Positions 19,470 to 31,652 are shown, counted from the first letter of the stretch. The stretch is DNA of 64,000 nt from Pseudomonas sp. FP198 (GCF_030687895.1 NZ_CP117452.1:885501-949500), one strand, 5' to 3'. Made by a program: numbers and translations. The notes: a model not told the origin generated them from the sequence alone.

Positions 19470-19616
19470 CGCTAAATAGCAAGTCTCTATTGGCGCAACG
19501 CTGGTTTTTCTGACGATGGGTTGGGAAGGCTCAGGTCATCCGCAACTGGCGGGCCTGGCGAAACGGCGGGGGCGAAGCAGCATCCCGCGCGTGACGCGGG
19601 ATGGCGTGTGACAGGT

Positions 19617-19958
19617 TCAGACCTTTCTGACGAACTCGGATTTGAGCTTCATCGGGCCGATGCCGTCGATCTTGCAGTCGATGTCGTGGTCGCCCTCGCA
19701 CAGGCGGATATTCTTCACCTTGGTGCCGACCTTGACCACCAGTGAAGTGCCCTTGACCTTGAGGTCCTTGATCACGGTGATGGTGTCGCCGTCCTGCAGG
19801 ACGTTGCCGACCGAATCTTTTTTCACTGTATCGTCGGACGGCGCTTCAGCTTCGCCGCTGGCGGACCATTCGTGGGCACACTCCGGGCAGACCAGTTGAG
19901 TACCGTCTTCGTAGGTGTATTCGGAATTGCATTTCGGGCAGGGAGGCAACGTGCTCAC
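19617..19958 (-). CDS. yjdM: YjdM/PhnA-type zinc-ribbon protein
   Basis: A 113-residue protein with an N-terminal zinc ribbon ('[21 protein letters not shown]', two CPxC pairs) and a C-terminal PhnA-type domain ('[17 protein letters not shown]', 'GTKVKNIRL'). It is often called alkylphosphonate utilisation protein PhnA, but the family is not part of the C-P lyase and the function is unknown. It stands alone, 158 bp from the Fur-linked small gene on the same strand. Confidence 0.9.
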   Translation of the reverse strand: MSTLPPCPKCNSEYTYEDGTQLVCPECAHEWSASGEAEAPSDDTVKKDSVGNVLQDGDTITVIKDLKVKGTSLVVKVGTKVKNIRLCEGDHDIDCKIDGIGPMKLKSEFVRKV

Positions 19959-20038
19959 TAAGGTTCCTTGGGTATCAGGAGGTCAAAAGGGCGCACATTG
20001 TATAGGGTTTTGTTGCGGGGTGGGTGATACGGGGCTTT

Positions 20039-20171
20039 CGTGGCGAGGGAGCTTGCTCCCGCTGGGTTGCGCAGCAGCCCAATTGGATTGCTGTGATCAT
20101 TCAGACGGATCGCGTCAGCCGGTTTTACGACGGCTGCGCCGCCGAGCGGGAGCAAGCTCCCTCGCCACAAA
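20039..20171. repeat. REPIN of a second family (GGCGAGGGAGCTTGCTCCC)
   Basis: Arms TGGCGAGGGAGCTTGCTCCC (20041) and its reverse complement GGGAGCAAGCTCCCTCGCCA (20150) enclose about 90 bp. The core differs from the other repeats of this window and corresponds to the GAGGGAGCTTGCTCCC type common in P. fluorescens. It lies between the ispB 3' end and yjdM. Confidence 0.88.
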
Positions 20172-20191
20172 AGCTCGCCGTTTTCATGCAA

Positions 20192-21160
20192 TCAGTGCGT
20201 ACGCGCCACCGCAAACTCGCTCAGTTCCACCAGCGCGTCGCGGTACTCGCTGGCCGGCAGGGCGTCGAGGCATTTGATCGCACGGGCGACGTAGTCCCGG
20301 GCCAGGGTTGCGGTGTAGTCCAGCGAGCCGGAGGCTTCAACCGCCGCACGGATGCTTTCCAGATCTTCGATCCCGCCTTTCTGGATCGCCTGGCGGACCA
20401 GCGCGGCCTGTTCCGGCGTGCCTTCGCGCATGGTGTAGATCAGCGGCAGGGTTGGCTTGCCTTCGGCCAAGTCGTCACCGACGTTCTTGCCGAGGGTGTC
20501 GGCGTCGCCCTTGTAGTCCAGCAGGTCGTCTACCAGTTGGAACGCCACGCCCAAGTGATCGCCGAAGGTGCGCAGGGCTTCGCTCTGCTCGGCGGTCGCG
20601 CCGGCCAGGGCGGCGGCGCTGTGAGTCGAGGCTTCGAAGAGCATCGCAGTCTTGCCGCGGATGACTTCCATGTAGGTTTCTTCGGTGGTGCTGGCGTCGC
20701 GGACCTTGGACAACTGCAACACTTCGCCTTCGGCGATGATGCGCGTGGCCTGGGACAGAATCTTCATCACCGGCATCGAGCCCAGTTCGACCATCATTTC
20801 GAACGAGCGCGAATACAGGAAATCGCCGACCAGTACGCTTGGGGCGTTGCCCCACATCGCGTTGGCCGTCGAGCGGCCACGGCGCATGCCGGACATGTCG
20901 ACCACGTCGTCATGCAGCAGCGTCGCGGTGTGCAAAAATTCGATGGTGGCGGCCAGCAGGCGCATGTCGTCGCCTTCGCGACCCAGGGCCTTGCCGCACA
21001 AAAGCACCAACAGAGGACGCAGGCGCTTGCCCCCGGCCGAAGTGATGTAGTCGCCGATTTTCGATACCAGCGGCACTCGGGAAGTCAGCTGCTTCTTGAT
21101 GATACCGTCGACGGCGCTAAAATCGTCCGCCACAGCGCGGTAGAAAGCTTGGGGTTGCAT
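20192..21160 (-). CDS. ispB: Octaprenyl (polyprenyl) diphosphate synthase
   Basis: A 322-residue trans-prenyltransferase that makes the isoprenoid tail of ubiquinone. The first aspartate-rich motif is 'LLHDDVVDMSGMRRGR' (about residue 81) and the second is 'QLVDDLLDYKGD' (about residue 208). 'GGKRLRPLLVLL' near residue 43 binds IPP. Its length is standard for IspB. It is divergent from rplU, the usual arrangement in gammaproteobacteria. Chain length (C40 or C45) cannot be read with certainty; pseudomonads mostly make UQ-9. Confidence 0.96.
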   Translation of the reverse strand: MQPQAFYRAVADDFSAVDGIIKKQLTSRVPLVSKIGDYITSAGGKRLRPLLVLLCGKALGREGDDMRLLAATIEFLHTATLLHDDVVDMSGMRRGRSTANAMWGNAPSVLVGDFLYSRSFEMMVELGSMPVMKILSQATRIIAEGEVLQLSKVRDASTTEETYMEVIRGKTAMLFEASTHSAAALAGATAEQSEALRTFGDHLGVAFQLVDDLLDYKGDADTLGKNVGDDLAEGKPTLPLIYTMREGTPEQAALVRQAIQKGGIEDLESIRAAVEASGSLDYTATLARDYVARAIKCLDALPASEYRDALVELSEFAVARTH

Positions 21161-21399
21161 CAGCGACAGGCGCTCCAGAAGGGTTGCGCGGCATGCTAGG
21201 ACCCACGTCCGCAGGTGTCAAGGCGCGACCAGACCCTGTTAAAACTGCTGCAGGCTTCGCGCCTTCGGCTCTACGCGCCTAATCCCGCGTCAAAAACAGG
21301 CTCGGAATGCTCATTTACAGCCTGTAAACTCCGCTTCCTCGCCTGTTTTTTCCTTGTCTTCCCTTCGCTCGCGACGCTTTAACAGTGTCTGGCGGCTAC
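21161..21399. other. ispB-rplU divergent intergenic region
   Basis: About 240 bp without a gene. It holds a perfect 15 bp palindrome, TTTACAG-C-CTGTAAA, at 21314-21328, and a C/T-rich tract (about 21329-21370). No ORF with a credible RBS is seen. The promoter for rplU-rpmA lies just downstream (21400-21428). Confidence 0.6.
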
Positions 21400-21428
21400 T
21401 TGCAAGGCTCTCCCGGCTTGCGTACAAT
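21400..21428 (+). promoter_or_regulatory. Sigma-70 promoter for rplU-rpmA
   Basis: TTGCAA (21400-21405) and TACAAT (21423-21428) are separated by 17 bp, about 130 bp before the rplU start, which leaves room for a leader. Spacing is ideal and each hexamer matches at least four consensus positions. Confidence 0.65.
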
Positions 21429-21559
21429 CGCGCACCCTGAACTTCCTGGGCAGCACCTGCCTTACGCAATTGCATCCGGGCCTTCCAGCCCATGCAGCCA
21501 TGCCAGCCAATACCTCTTCTTATAAAGCGCTGGGTGAGCAGGATTATCGGAGAAATACC

Positions 21560-21874
21560 ATGTCGTACGCAGTAATTGTTACTGGTGGCAAGCAATACAA
21601 GGTCGCCCCAGGTGAATACCTGAAGATCGAAAAACTGGAAATCGCTACCGGCGAATCCGTGACTTTTGATCGCGTTCTGTTGGTCGCCAATGGCGACGAC
21701 GTGAATATCGGCGCTCCAGTCGTTGCTGGCGCTACCGTTGTGGCTGAAGTGATCTCCCAAGGTCGTCACGATAAAGTCCGCATCATCAAGTTCCGTCGTC
21801 GTAAGCACCACATGAAGCGTATGGGCCACCGCCAGTGGTACACCGAGATCAAAATCACCGGTATTCAGGCTTAA
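21560..21874 (+). CDS. rplU: 50S ribosomal protein L21
   Basis: A 104-residue ribosomal protein that binds 23S rRNA. Signature stretches are '[13 protein letters not shown]' at the N-terminus and '[20 protein letters not shown]' near the C-terminus. The frame is open from 21470, but the ATG at 21560 gives the exact family start and has CGGAGAAA about 6 bp upstream. It is co-transcribed with rpmA, 35 bp downstream. Confidence 0.98.
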   Translation: MSYAVIVTGGKQYKVAPGEYLKIEKLEIATGESVTFDRVLLVANGDDVNIGAPVVAGATVVAEVISQGRHDKVRIIKFRRRKHHMKRMGHRQWYTEIKITGIQA

Positions 21875-21909
21875 TTTCAGCCTAATTCCTCACTAGGAGA
21901 ATTGAACTC

Positions 21910-22167
21910 ATGGCACACAAAAAAGCTGGTGGTAGTACCCGTAACGGTCGCGACTCAGAAGCCAAACGCCTTGGCGTGAAGATGTATGGCGGCCAGGCTA
22001 TCAAAGCGGGCAACATCATCGTGCGTCAGCGCGGCACCCAATTCCACGCTGGCTACGGCGTTGGCATGGGCAAGGATCACACCCTCTTCGCTAAAGTCGA
22101 AGGCGTGATCAAGTTCGAAGTAAAAGGCGCCTTCGGTCGTCGTTACGTAAGCGTTATCGCAGCTTAA
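21910..22167 (+). CDS. rpmA: 50S ribosomal protein L27
   Basis: An 85-residue ribosomal protein near the peptidyl-transferase centre. The N-terminus [19 protein letters not shown] is canonical, with no N-terminal extension of the Firmicutes type. TAGGAGAATTGAACTC precedes the ATG as a strong RBS. A terminator follows at 22183. Confidence 0.98.
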   Translation: MAHKKAGGSTRNGRDSEAKRLGVKMYGGQAIKAGNIIVRQRGTQFHAGYGVGMGKDHTLFAKVEGVIKFEVKGAFGRRYVSVIAA

Positions 22168-22182
22168 TTGCGAGACCGCTGG

Positions 22183-22211
22183 AAAAGCCCTGTCTTGCGA
22201 CGGGGCTTTTT
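22183..22211 (+). terminator. Terminator of rplU-rpmA
   Basis: AAAAGCCCTGTC-ttgc-GACGGGGCTTTTT, a hairpin with a U tract 16 bp after the rpmA stop, which separates the ribosomal operon from obg. Confidence 0.9.
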
Positions 22212-22225
22212 CGTTTGTGGGGTGA

Positions 22226-23581
<1,356 letters not shown>

Positions 23582-23615
23582 TCTGCTGCTGATGCAGGCC
23601 GCTTGAGATCAAAAC

Positions 23616-23705
23616 CTGTGGGAGCGAGCCTGCTCGCGGAAGGCGGTGTGTCAGTTAGCATTCATGCTGCTGACCCTAGTCATCGCGAGCAGGCTCGCTC
23701 CCACA
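23616..23705. repeat. REPIN (family A)
   Basis: Arms CTGTGGGAGCGAGCCTGCTC and GAGCAGGCTCGCTCCCACA around a ~45 bp spacer, between obg and proB. Confidence 0.9.
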
Positions 23706-23889
23706 AGGATTCTCGGGTAGCTGGCATGGGGAGCAGGTTCAAGTGTTTCGGCGCGGTGTTATCATCGCAGCCGGCCGGTTTCCAAGGCGCCGCTCATTCG
23801 AGCGGCGTTTTGGTATCTGAAAAACGCAAATACGAATAATCCCATGAGTGGCGCTGGGTCGCGCTGTTCGCTGGCAAAGGTTGAAGAAA

Positions 23890-25008
23890 ATGCGGAGCAA
23901 GGTGACGGGTGCGCAACGCTGGGTCGTGAAGATCGGCAGCGCACTGCTGACGGCGGATGGCAAGGGCCTGGATCGCCAGGCGATGGCGGTGTGGGTCGAG
24001 CAGATGGTGGCCCTGCATGAGGCGGGCGTCGAGCTGGTACTGGTCTCCTCGGGTGCGGTGGCGGCCGGCATGAGCCGTTTGGGCTGGACCTCGCGACCCA
24101 GCGCGATGCACGAACTGCAGGCCGCTGCCGCCATCGGCCAGATGGGCCTGGTGCAGGCGTGGGAGTCGAGCTTTGCCGAGCATGATCGCCACACGGCGCA
24201 GATCCTGCTGACCCATGATGACCTGTCCGACCGCAAGCGTTACCTCAATGCCCGTAGCACGCTGCGAGCGTTGGTGGAGCTGAAAGTCATCCCGGTGATC
24301 AACGAGAACGACACGGTGGTCACCGACGAGATCCGTTTCGGCGACAACGACACGCTCGCGGCGCTGGTGGCCAACCTCGTGGAAGCCGACCTGCTGGTGA
24401 TTCTCACGGATCGCGACGGCATGTTCGACGCCGATCCGCGCAATAACCCTGATGCCAAGCTGATCTACGAAGCCCGAGCCGACGATCCCGCGCTGGATGC
24501 GGTGGCGGGTGGCACTGGCGGAGCCCTGGGGCGCGGCGGCATGCAGACCAAGCTGCGCGCGGCGCGTCTGGCGGCGCGCTCTGGCGCCCATACGATCATC
24601 GTTGGCGGTCGGTTGGAGCGGGTGCTGGATCGCCTCAAGGCCGGGGAGCGTATCGGTACGCTGCTGTCGCCTGAGCGCGGCATGCTGGCGGCGCGCAAAC
24701 AGTGGCTGGCCGGGCATCTGCAAACCCGGGGCACGCTGGTGCTGGACGCGGGTGCCGTGTCGGCGCTGTCTCAAGGTAACAAAAGCCTGCTGCCGGTAGG
24801 CGTGAAGCTCGTCCAGGGTAGCTTCCGCCGCGGCGAAATGGTCGTGTGCGTAGCGCCGGATGGTCGAGAGATTGCCCGGGGCCTGGCCAACTACAGCGCG
24901 CTGGAAGCACAGAAAATCATCGGCCAATCGTCTGATGCGATTGTTGGTCTGCTGGGTTACATGGCTGAGCCTGAGCTGGTTCACCGTGACAACCTGATCC
25001 TCGTCTAA
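23890..25008 (+). CDS. proB: Glutamate 5-kinase
   Basis: A 372-residue enzyme that phosphorylates glutamate, the first step of proline synthesis. The amino-acid kinase domain shows '[10 protein letters not shown]', '[11 protein letters not shown]', '[18 protein letters not shown]' and '[12 protein letters not shown]'. 'GTGGMxTKLRAAR' appears here as '[15 protein letters not shown]'. A C-terminal PUA domain follows ('[14 protein letters not shown]'). The ATG at 23890 gives the standard length; the RBS GGTTGAAGAAA is moderate. The gene ends 9 bp before creA, so the two are co-transcribed. Confidence 0.96.
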   Translation: MRSKVTGAQRWVVKIGSALLTADGKGLDRQAMAVWVEQMVALHEAGVELVLVSSGAVAAGMSRLGWTSRPSAMHELQAAAAIGQMGLVQAWESSFAEHDRHTAQILLTHDDLSDRKRYLNARSTLRALVELKVIPVINENDTVVTDEIRFGDNDTLAALVANLVEADLLVILTDRDGMFDADPRNNPDAKLIYEARADDPALDAVAGGTGGALGRGGMQTKLRAARLAARSGAHTIIVGGRLERVLDRLKAGERIGTLLSPERGMLAARKQWLAGHLQTRGTLVLDAGAVSALSQGNKSLLPVGVKLVQGSFRRGEMVVCVAPDGREIARGLANYSALEAQKIIGQSSDAIVGLLGYMAEPELVHRDNLILV

Positions 25009-25017
25009 GGAAAAATC

Positions 25018-25482
25018 ATGGGTTTGGCAAAAGGATTGATCGGCTTGCTGGTGGCGCTGCCGCTGCTGGCCTCTGCCGAGGAAATCGGTCAGGTGTCCAC
25101 TGTGTTCAAGTTCGTCGGGCCAAATGACCGGATCGTGGTCGAGGCGTTCGACGATCCCAGGGTCGATGGCGTGACCTGCTATCTGTCGCGGGCCAAGACC
25201 GGCGGCGTAAAAGGAGGCCTGGGGCTGGCCGAAGATCGCGCCGAGGCCTCTATCGCCTGCCGCCAGGTAGGGCCGATCAGCTTCAAGGGTGAGCTCAAGG
25301 ATGGCGAGGAGGTCTTCAGAGAGCGCACCTCGCTGGTGTTCAAGACCATGCAGGTGGTGCGTTTTCTCGACAAGAAGCGCAATACGCTGGTGTACCTGGT
25401 CTACAGCGACCGTGTGATCGAGGGCAGCCCGCAGAATGCGGTGACGGCGATTCCGATCCTGCCGTGGGCCAAGGCCCAATAA
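25018..25482 (+). CDS. creA: CreA family periplasmic protein
   Basis: A 154-residue exported protein with a signal peptide ([20 protein letters not shown], cleavage before EEIGQV). The family hallmarks are '[18 protein letters not shown]', '[16 protein letters not shown]', '[11 protein letters not shown]' and '[10 protein letters not shown]'. Two conserved cysteines (in 'VTCY' and 'IACR') may form a disulphide. The function of CreA is unknown in spite of its name. It follows proB by 9 bp, with AAGGAAAAATC as the RBS. Confidence 0.93.
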   Translation: MGLAKGLIGLLVALPLLASAEEIGQVSTVFKFVGPNDRIVVEAFDDPRVDGVTCYLSRAKTGGVKGGLGLAEDRAEASIACRQVGPISFKGELKDGEEVFRERTSLVFKTMQVVRFLDKKRNTLVYLVYSDRVIEGSPQNAVTAIPILPWAKAQ

Positions 25483-25498
25483 CTACGCAAAAATCCAT

Positions 25499-25588
25499 TG
25501 TGGGAGCGAGCCTGCTCGCGAATGCAGTCTGCCAGTGACATTGATGCTGCCTGGCGGACCGCATTCGCGAGCAGACTCGCTCCCGCAG
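25499..25588. repeat. REPIN (family A)
   Basis: Arms TTGTGGGAGCGAGCCTGCTC and GAGCAGACTCGCTCCCGCAG (two changes in the right arm), between the convergent creA and rpsT ends. Confidence 0.88.
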
Positions 25589-25625
25589 TTGTTATCGGTG
25601 GTGTGGCTGATAAATCCCAGGCAAT

Positions 25626-25653
25626 AAAAAACCGACCCTGAGGTCGGTTTTTT
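25626..25653. terminator. Bidirectional terminator between creA and rpsT
   Basis: AAAAAACCGACC-ctga-GGTCGGTTTTTT, a symmetric hairpin with A and U tracts on both sides, 15 bp beyond the rpsT stop codon. Confidence 0.92.
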
Positions 25654-25667
25654 AACGAGCGCGTCGC

Positions 25668-25946
25668 TTAGGCAGCAGCGGCAACGTTCAAGGCCTTTAC
25701 GTGGCCATTCAGGCGGCTCTTATGGCGAGCAGCCTTGTTCTTGTGGATGATGCCTTTATCGGCCATGCGGTCGATAACTGGCACAGCCAGAACGTAAGCA
25801 GCTTGTGCTTTTTCAGCGTCTTTTGCGTCGATGGCCTTGACTACGTTTTTGATGTAGGTACGGACCATGGAACGCAGGCTGGCGTTGTGGCTGCGACGCT
25901 TCTCAGCCTGTTTTGCACGTTTTTTGGCGGAAGGTGAGTTGGCCAC
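25668..25946 (-). CDS. rpsT: 30S ribosomal protein S20
   Basis: A 92-residue helical ribosomal protein that binds 16S rRNA. It shows '[18 protein letters not shown]', '[14 protein letters not shown]' and '[19 protein letters not shown]'. It is monocistronic, with its own promoter (26000-26028) and terminator. It is divergent from murJ. Confidence 0.98.
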   Translation of the reverse strand: MANSPSAKKRAKQAEKRRSHNASLRSMVRTYIKNVVKAIDAKDAEKAQAAYVLAVPVIDRMADKGIIHKNKAARHKSRLNGHVKALNVAAAA

Positions 25947-25999
25947 CGTCGAGCTCCTCGAAAGACTTTTTAGGAAATAGCAAACAAAATAGGCCGCGA

Positions 26000-26028
26000 A
26001 TCATGCCGATGAGTTGAGGTCTTGTCAA
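26000..26028 (-). promoter_or_regulatory. Sigma-70 promoter for rpsT
   Basis: On the minus strand TTGACA (26028-26023) and CATGAT (26005-26000) are 17 bp apart, about 55 bp before the rpsT start. The -35 is perfect and the -10 matches at four of six positions. Confidence 0.6.
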
Positions 26029-26200
26029 GGGCGGGTGACACGTTCCGCTGAATGGCAGGTGCGGCGCACCGAATGATTTCTTTCCGGCGTGCGACCTGTA
26101 AACTCGCGGGCTTTGGCGCTGTGCTGTTTAGCGGCGCGAAGTATCGCACAAGTGGGCGCGTTGTTCGCCTGCTGTTTATCGACAGGCACAAACTCTTTTC

Positions 26201-27739
26201 ATGAATCTGCTCAAATCGTTGGCTGCCGTCAGCTCTATCACGATGCTTTCCCGGATTCTGGGATTCGTTCGCGATACGTTGATCGCGCGGATATTCGGTG
26301 CCGGAATGGCCACCGACGCCTTCTTCATCGCCTTCAAGCTGCCCAACCTGCTGCGGCGGATCTTCGCCGAAGGGGCCTTTTCCCAGGCCTTCGTGCCGAT
26401 CCTGGCCGAATACAAAAGCCAGAAGGGCGACGAGGCGACCCGCACTTTCATCGCTTATGTGACCGGTTTGCTGACGCTGGTGCTGGCGCTGGTCACCGCG
26501 GCCGGCATGCTCGCCGCGCCTTGGGTGATCTGGGCCACCGCGCCAGGTTTCACCGACACGCCGGAAAAATTCCAGCTCACCTCCGACCTGTTGCGGGTGA
26601 CCTTTCCTTATATATTGCTGATTTCCCTGTCATCGCTGGCCGGGGCGATCCTCAATACCTGGAACCGTTTCTCGGTGCCGGCCTTCGTGCCGACGCTGCT
26701 CAATGTCAGCATGATCGTCTTCGCGCTGTTCCTGACGCCGTACTTCGATCCGCCGGTGATGGCCCTGGGTTGGGCGGTGCTGGTCGGCGGCCTGGCGCAA
26801 TTGCTCTATCAACTGCCCCACCTGAAAAAGATCGGCATGCTGGTACTGCCGCGCCTGAACTTGCGCGACAGCGGCGTATGGCGCGTGATGAAGCAGATGC
26901 TGCCGGCCATTCTCGGGGTATCGGTGAGCCAGATTTCGCTGATCATCAACACTATCTTCGCCTCGTTCCTGGTGGCCGGTTCGGTCTCGTGGATGTACTA
27001 CGCCGACCGCTTGATGGAGCTGCCCTCCGGCGTACTGGGCGTGGCGCTGGGCACGATTCTGCTGCCTACCCTGGCCAAGACCTACGCCAGCCAGGACCGT
27101 CATGAATACTCGCGCATCCTCGACTGGGGCCTGCGCCTGTGCTTCGTGCTGGTCCTGCCTTGTGCCCTGGCGCTGGGGATCCTTGCCGAGCCGCTGACGG
27201 TTTCGCTGTTCCAGTATGGCCAGTTCAATGCGTTTGACGCCTTGATGACCCAGCGCGCGCTGATCGCCTATTCGGTGGGCTTGCTTGGAATCATTGTGAT
27301 CAAGGTCCTGGCGCCGGGTTTCTATGCCCAGCAGAACATCCGCACGCCGGTGAAAATCGCCATCTTTACCTTGGTGATGACCCAGCTGTTCAACCTGCTG
27401 CTCATCGGACCCCTGGCCCATGCCGGCCTGGCCCTGGCGATCAGCGCCGGTGCCTGCCTCAACGCCGGGCTGCTGTTCTACCAGTTGCGCAAACAGAAGA
27501 TGTATCAGCCGCAGCCCGGCTGGGCCAGGTTCGGCCTCAAGCTGCTGATCGCCGTGGCGGTGATGTCGGCGGTGTTGCTGGCGGGGATGCATTTCATGCC
27601 GGCCTGGGGCGAAGGGCAGATGCTCGAGCGCTTCCTGCGCCTTGGCGTGCTGGTCGTGGCCGGCGTGGTGGCTTATTTCGGCATGTTGCTGCTGATGGGA
27701 TTCCGTCTGCGCGACTTCAATCGCAAGGCCTTGAGCTGA
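26201..27739 (+). CDS. murJ: Lipid II flippase MurJ (MviN)
   Basis: A 512-residue inner-membrane protein with about 14 hydrophobic segments, of the MOP flippase superfamily. It exports lipid II for peptidoglycan synthesis. The N-terminus has the MurJ signature '[20 protein letters not shown]' and '[20 protein letters not shown]'. It sits between rpsT and ribF, the usual order in pseudomonads. The RBS is weak (ACAAACTCTTTTC). Confidence 0.96.
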   Translation: MNLLKSLAAVSSITMLSRILGFVRDTLIARIFGAGMATDAFFIAFKLPNLLRRIFAEGAFSQAFVPILAEYKSQKGDEATRTFIAYVTGLLTLVLALVTAAGMLAAPWVIWATAPGFTDTPEKFQLTSDLLRVTFPYILLISLSSLAGAILNTWNRFSVPAFVPTLLNVSMIVFALFLTPYFDPPVMALGWAVLVGGLAQLLYQLPHLKKIGMLVLPRLNLRDSGVWRVMKQMLPAILGVSVSQISLIINTIFASFLVAGSVSWMYYADRLMELPSGVLGVALGTILLPTLAKTYASQDRHEYSRILDWGLRLCFVLVLPCALALGILAEPLTVSLFQYGQFNAFDALMTQRALIAYSVGLLGIIVIKVLAPGFYAQQNIRTPVKIAIFTLVMTQLFNLLLIGPLAHAGLALAISAGACLNAGLLFYQLRKQKMYQPQPGWARFGLKLLIAVAVMSAVLLAGMHFMPAWGEGQMLERFLRLGVLVVAGVVAYFGMLLLMGFRLRDFNRKALS

Positions 27740-27868
27740 ACGGTTGCCTTCGATAATCCCGGGCCGGACGGCGGTTTTGTCGGTTCGATCACTTTGGGTT
27801 ACGGTGTTGCCTGTCGCCGACCGCCGGGTGTGGTTATAATCGGCCACTTTATGAGCAAGAAGCGCGTT

Positions 27869-28807
27869 ATGCAGCTGGTTCGAGGCCTCCACAACCTGCG
27901 TCCCCGGCATCGGGGCTGTGTCGCCACTATTGGCAACTTCGACGGTGTTCACCGTGGCCACCAGGCTATCCTGGCGCGGCTGCGCGAGCGTGCGCTGGAG
28001 TTGGGCCTGCCCAGCTGCGTGGTGATCTTCGAGCCGCAACCCCGGGAGTTCTTCGCTCCGGACACCGCTCCGGCGCGTCTGGCCCGGTTGCGTGACAAAC
28101 TGCAACTGTTGGCCGCCGAAGGCGTCGATCGGGTCCTCTGCCTGGCTTTCAACCAGCGCCTGAGCCAGCTCAGCGCCGCCGAGTTCGTCGATACCATCCT
28201 GGTGGACGGTCTCGACGTGAAGCACCTGGAAGTCGGCGACGATTTTCGTTTCGGCTGCGACCGGGCAGGGGATTTCGATTACCTGCAACAGGCCGGCATC
28301 GCCCAGGGCTTCACCGTCGAAGCGGCACAGACCGTCGAAATGGACGGTTTGCGCGTCAGCAGCACCCAGGTCCGCAATGCCCTGGCGGCGGCGGATTTCG
28401 AATTGGCCGAGCGCTTGCTCGGCCGGCCGTACCGGATTGCCGGGCGGATCCTGCACGGGCAGAAACTGGCGCGCCAATTGGGCACGCCGACGGCCAACGT
28501 GCAACTCAAGCGCCGTCGCGTGCCGTTGACCGGGGTGTTCCTGGTGAGTGTCGACATCGACGGCAAGACCTGGCCCGGCGTTGCCAATATCGGCGTACGC
28601 CCCACGGTGCAGGGGGATGGCAAGGCCCATCTCGAAGTACACATTCTGGATTTTGCCGGCGATCTGTATGACCGGCGTTTGACGGTGGTTTTCCACCAGA
28701 AGCTGCGTGAAGAGCAGCGTTTTGCCTCTCTGGAGGCGCTCAAGACGGCGATCCATGCAGATATCGCCGCCGCCCGTGCCCTTGTCGCAACCAGCGCCAA
28801 TCGCTAA
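27869..28807 (+). CDS. ribF: Bifunctional riboflavin kinase / FAD synthetase
   Basis: A 312-residue enzyme that makes FMN and then FAD. The N-terminal nucleotidyltransferase shows 'TIGNFDGVHRGHQAIL', 'FEPQPREFF' and 'SSTQVRNAL'. The C-terminal flavokinase shows 'GTPTANVQL' and 'GVANIGVRPTV'. I chose the ATG at 27869 (MQLVRGLHNLRP) because it matches the family start; an ATG six codons upstream (27851) is possible. A good -10 (TATAAT, 27835-27840) lies upstream, but with no -35 at correct spacing. It ends 13 bp before ileS, so the two are probably co-transcribed. Confidence 0.96.
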   Translation: MQLVRGLHNLRPRHRGCVATIGNFDGVHRGHQAILARLRERALELGLPSCVVIFEPQPREFFAPDTAPARLARLRDKLQLLAAEGVDRVLCLAFNQRLSQLSAAEFVDTILVDGLDVKHLEVGDDFRFGCDRAGDFDYLQQAGIAQGFTVEAAQTVEMDGLRVSSTQVRNALAAADFELAERLLGRPYRIAGRILHGQKLARQLGTPTANVQLKRRRVPLTGVFLVSVDIDGKTWPGVANIGVRPTVQGDGKAHLEVHILDFAGDLYDRRLTVVFHQKLREEQRFASLEALKTAIHADIAAARALVATSANR

Positions 28808-28820
28808 TGAAGAGCCTTAA

Positions 28821-31652
28821 ATGACCGACTATAAAGCCACGCTAAACCTTCCGGACACCGCCTTCCCAATGAAGGCCGGCCTGCCTCAGCGCGAACCACA
28901 GATTCTGCAGCGTTGGGACAGCATTGGCCTGTACGGAAAGTTGCGCGAAATTGGCAAGGATCGTCCGAAGTTCGTCCTGCACGACGGCCCTCCGTACGCC
29001 AACGGCACCATCCACATCGGTCACGCGTTGAACAAGATTCTCAAGGACATGATCATCCGCTCCAAGACCCTGTCGGGTTTTGACGCGCCTTATGTTCCGG
29101 GCTGGGATTGCCACGGCTTGCCGATCGAGCACAAGGTCGAAGTGACCCACGGCAAGAACCTGGGCGCCGACAAGACCCGCGAGCTGTGCCGTGCCTACGC
29201 CACCGAGCAGATCGAAGGGCAGAAGTCCGAATTCATCCGTCTCGGCGTGCTGGGCGACTTCGCCAATCCGTACAAGACCATGGATTTCAAGAACGAAGCC
29301 GGTGAAATCCGCGCCCTGGCGAAAATCGTCGAGGGCGGCTTCGTGTTCAAGGGCTTGAAACCGGTCAACTGGTGCTTCGACTGCGGTTCGGCCCTGGCCG
29401 AGGCGGAAGTCGAGTACGAGAACAAGAAGTCCTCGACCATCGACGTCGCGTTCCCGATCGCCGATGAAGACAAACTTGCCGCCGCTTTCGGCCTGGGCAA
29501 GCTGGCCAAGCCGGCCGCCATCGTGATCTGGACCACCACCCCGTGGACCATCCCGGCCAACCAGGCGCTGAACGTCCATCCGGAATTCAACTACGCCCTG
29601 GTCGACGTCGGCGACAGGCTGCTGGTGCTGGCCGAAGAGCTGGTCGAATCCTGCCTGGCCCGCTACAGCCTGGAAGGTTCGGTGATTGCCACCGCGCCAG
29701 GTTCGGCGTTGGAGCTGATCAACTTCCGTCATCCGTTCTATGACCGCCTGTCGCCGGTGTACCTGGCCGACTACGTGGAACTGGGCGCTGGCACTGGCGT
29801 GGTTCACTCCGCGCCGGCCTATGGCGTCGACGACTTCGTGACCTGCAAGAAATACGGCATGGTCAACGACGACATCCTCAATCCGGTGCAGAGCAATGGC
29901 GTCTACGTGCCGTCGCTGGAGTTCTTTGGCGGCCAGTTCATCTGGAAAGCCAACCCGGCCATCGTCGACAAGCTGACCGAAGTCGGCGCGCTGCTGCACA
30001 CCACCGTCATCGAACACAGCTACATGCACTGCTGGCGCCACAAGACTCCGCTGATCTACCGCGCGACCGCGCAGTGGTTCATCGGCATGGACAAGCAGCC
30101 AACCAGCGGCGACAGCCTGCGCCAGCGTTCGCTCAAGGCCATCGAAGAAACCCAATTCGTTCCGGCCTGGGGGCAGGCGCGCCTGCACTCGATGATCGCC
30201 AACCGTCCGGACTGGTGCATCTCCCGCCAGCGCAACTGGGGCGTGCCGATCCCGTTCTTCCTGAACAAGGAAAGCGGCGAGCTGCACCCGCGCACCGTCG
30301 AACTGATGGAAGAAGTTGCCAAGCGCGTTGAAGCCGAAGGCATCGAAGCCTGGTTCAAGCTCGATGCCGCCGAGCTGCTCGGCGACGAAGCGCCGCTGTA
30401 CGACAAGATCAGCGACACCCTCGACGTCTGGTTCGATTCCGGCACCACTCATTGGCACGTGTTGCGCGGCTCGCACCCGATGGGCCACGAGAACGGCCCG
30501 CGCGCCGACCTGTACCTGGAAGGTTCGGACCAGCACCGTGGCTGGTTCCACTCGTCCTTGCTGACCGGTTGCGCCATCGACAACCACGCGCCGTACCGCG
30601 AGCTGCTGACCCACGGTTTCACCGTTGATGAGGCCGGTCGCAAGATGTCCAAGTCCCTGGGCAACGTGATCGCGCCGCAGAAAGTCAACGACACCCTTGG
30701 CGCCGACATCATGCGCCTGTGGGTCGCGTCCACCGATTATTCCGGCGAGATGGCCGTTTCCGACCAGATCCTTCAGCGTAGCGCGGACGCCTACCGGCGG
30801 ATCCGCAACACCGCGCGCTTCCTGCTCTCGAACCTGACCGGTTTCAATCCGGCCACCGACCTGCTGCCGGCCGAAGACATGCTTGCGCTGGACCGCTGGG
30901 CCGTGGACCGCACCTTGCTGCTGCAACGTGAATTGCAGGAACACTACGGTGAATACCGTTTCTGGAACGTCTACTCGAAAATCCACAACTTCTGCGTGCA
31001 GGAGCTTGGCGGTTTCTACCTCGACATCATCAAGGACCGCCAGTACACCACCGGCGCCAACAGCAAGGCGCGTCGTTCGTGCCAGACCGCGCTGTTCCAC
31101 ATCAGCGAGGCGCTGGTGCGCTGGATCGCGCCGATCCTGGCGTTCACCGCCGACGAATTGTGGGAATACCTGCCGGGCGAGCGCAACGAATCGGTGATGC
31201 TCAACACCTGGTACGAAGGCCTGACCGAACTGCCGCAAGGCTTCGAGCTGGACCGTGCGTATTGGGACCGGATCATGGCGGTCAAGGCGGCGGTCAACAA
31301 GGAAATGGAAATCCAGCGGGCGGCCAAGGCTGTCGGCGGCAACCTGCAGGCTGAAGTGACCCTTTACGCCGAAGAGGCGCTGGGCGCTGATCTGGCCAAG
31401 CTGGGCAACGAGCTGCGCTTCGTGCTGATCACCTCGACCGCCAGCGTCGCGCCGCTGGTGCAGGCGCCGGCCGATGCGGTGGTCACCGAGGTAAGCGGCC
31501 TGAAGCTCAAGGTGGTCAAGTCGGGCTTCGTCAAGTGCGCCCGTTGCTGGCACTGCCGCGAAGACGTCGGCGTGAACCCGGAGCATCCGGAAATCTGCGG
31601 TCGTTGCGTCGACAACATCAGCGGTACGGGCGAGGTTCGCCACTATGCCTGA
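28821..31652 (+). CDS. ileS: Isoleucyl-tRNA synthetase
   Basis: A 943-residue class Ia aminoacyl-tRNA synthetase. The HIGH motif is '[11 protein letters not shown]' (about residue 60), the KMSKS motif is '[10 protein letters not shown]' (about 605), and the editing domain includes '[15 protein letters not shown]'. The C-terminal zinc site is '[12 protein letters not shown]...CGRCVDN', as in the bacterial type sensitive to mupirocin. It is in an operon ribF-ileS-lspA-fkpB with very short gaps and 8 bp overlaps. The long minus-strand open frame over it is a composition shadow. Confidence 0.98.
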   Translation: MTDYKATLNLPDTAFPMKAGLPQREPQILQRWDSIGLYGKLREIGKDRPKFVLHDGPPYANGTIHIGHALNKILKDMIIRSKTLSGFDAPYVPGWDCHGLPIEHKVEVTHGKNLGADKTRELCRAYATEQIEGQKSEFIRLGVLGDFANPYKTMDFKNEAGEIRALAKIVEGGFVFKGLKPVNWCFDCGSALAEAEVEYENKKSSTIDVAFPIADEDKLAAAFGLGKLAKPAAIVIWTTTPWTIPANQALNVHPEFNYALVDVGDRLLVLAEELVESCLARYSLEGSVIATAPGSALELINFRHPFYDRLSPVYLADYVELGAGTGVVHSAPAYGVDDFVTCKKYGMVNDDILNPVQSNGVYVPSLEFFGGQFIWKANPAIVDKLTEVGALLHTTVIEHSYMHCWRHKTPLIYRATAQWFIGMDKQPTSGDSLRQRSLKAIEETQFVPAWGQARLHSMIANRPDWCISRQRNWGVPIPFFLNKESGELHPRTVELMEEVAKRVEAEGIEAWFKLDAAELLGDEAPLYDKISDTLDVWFDSGTTHWHVLRGSHPMGHENGPRADLYLEGSDQHRGWFHSSLLTGCAIDNHAPYRELLTHGFTVDEAGRKMSKSLGNVIAPQKVNDTLGADIMRLWVASTDYSGEMAVSDQILQRSADAYRRIRNTARFLLSNLTGFNPATDLLPAEDMLALDRWAVDRTLLLQRELQEHYGEYRFWNVYSKIHNFCVQELGGFYLDIIKDRQYTTGANSKARRSCQTALFHISEALVRWIAPILAFTADELWEYLPGERNESVMLNTWYEGLTELPQGFELDRAYWDRIMAVKAAVNKEMEIQRAAKAVGGNLQAEVTLYAEEALGADLAKLGNELRFVLITSTASVAPLVQAPADAVVTEVSGLKLKVVKSGFVKCARCWHCREDVGVNPEHPEICGRCVDNISGTGEVRHYA

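Noticed and set aside
27807..27840. Sigma-70 promoter for ribF
   Set aside because: TATAAT at 27835 is perfect, but the nearest TTGCCT is 22 bp away, too far for a normal spacer.
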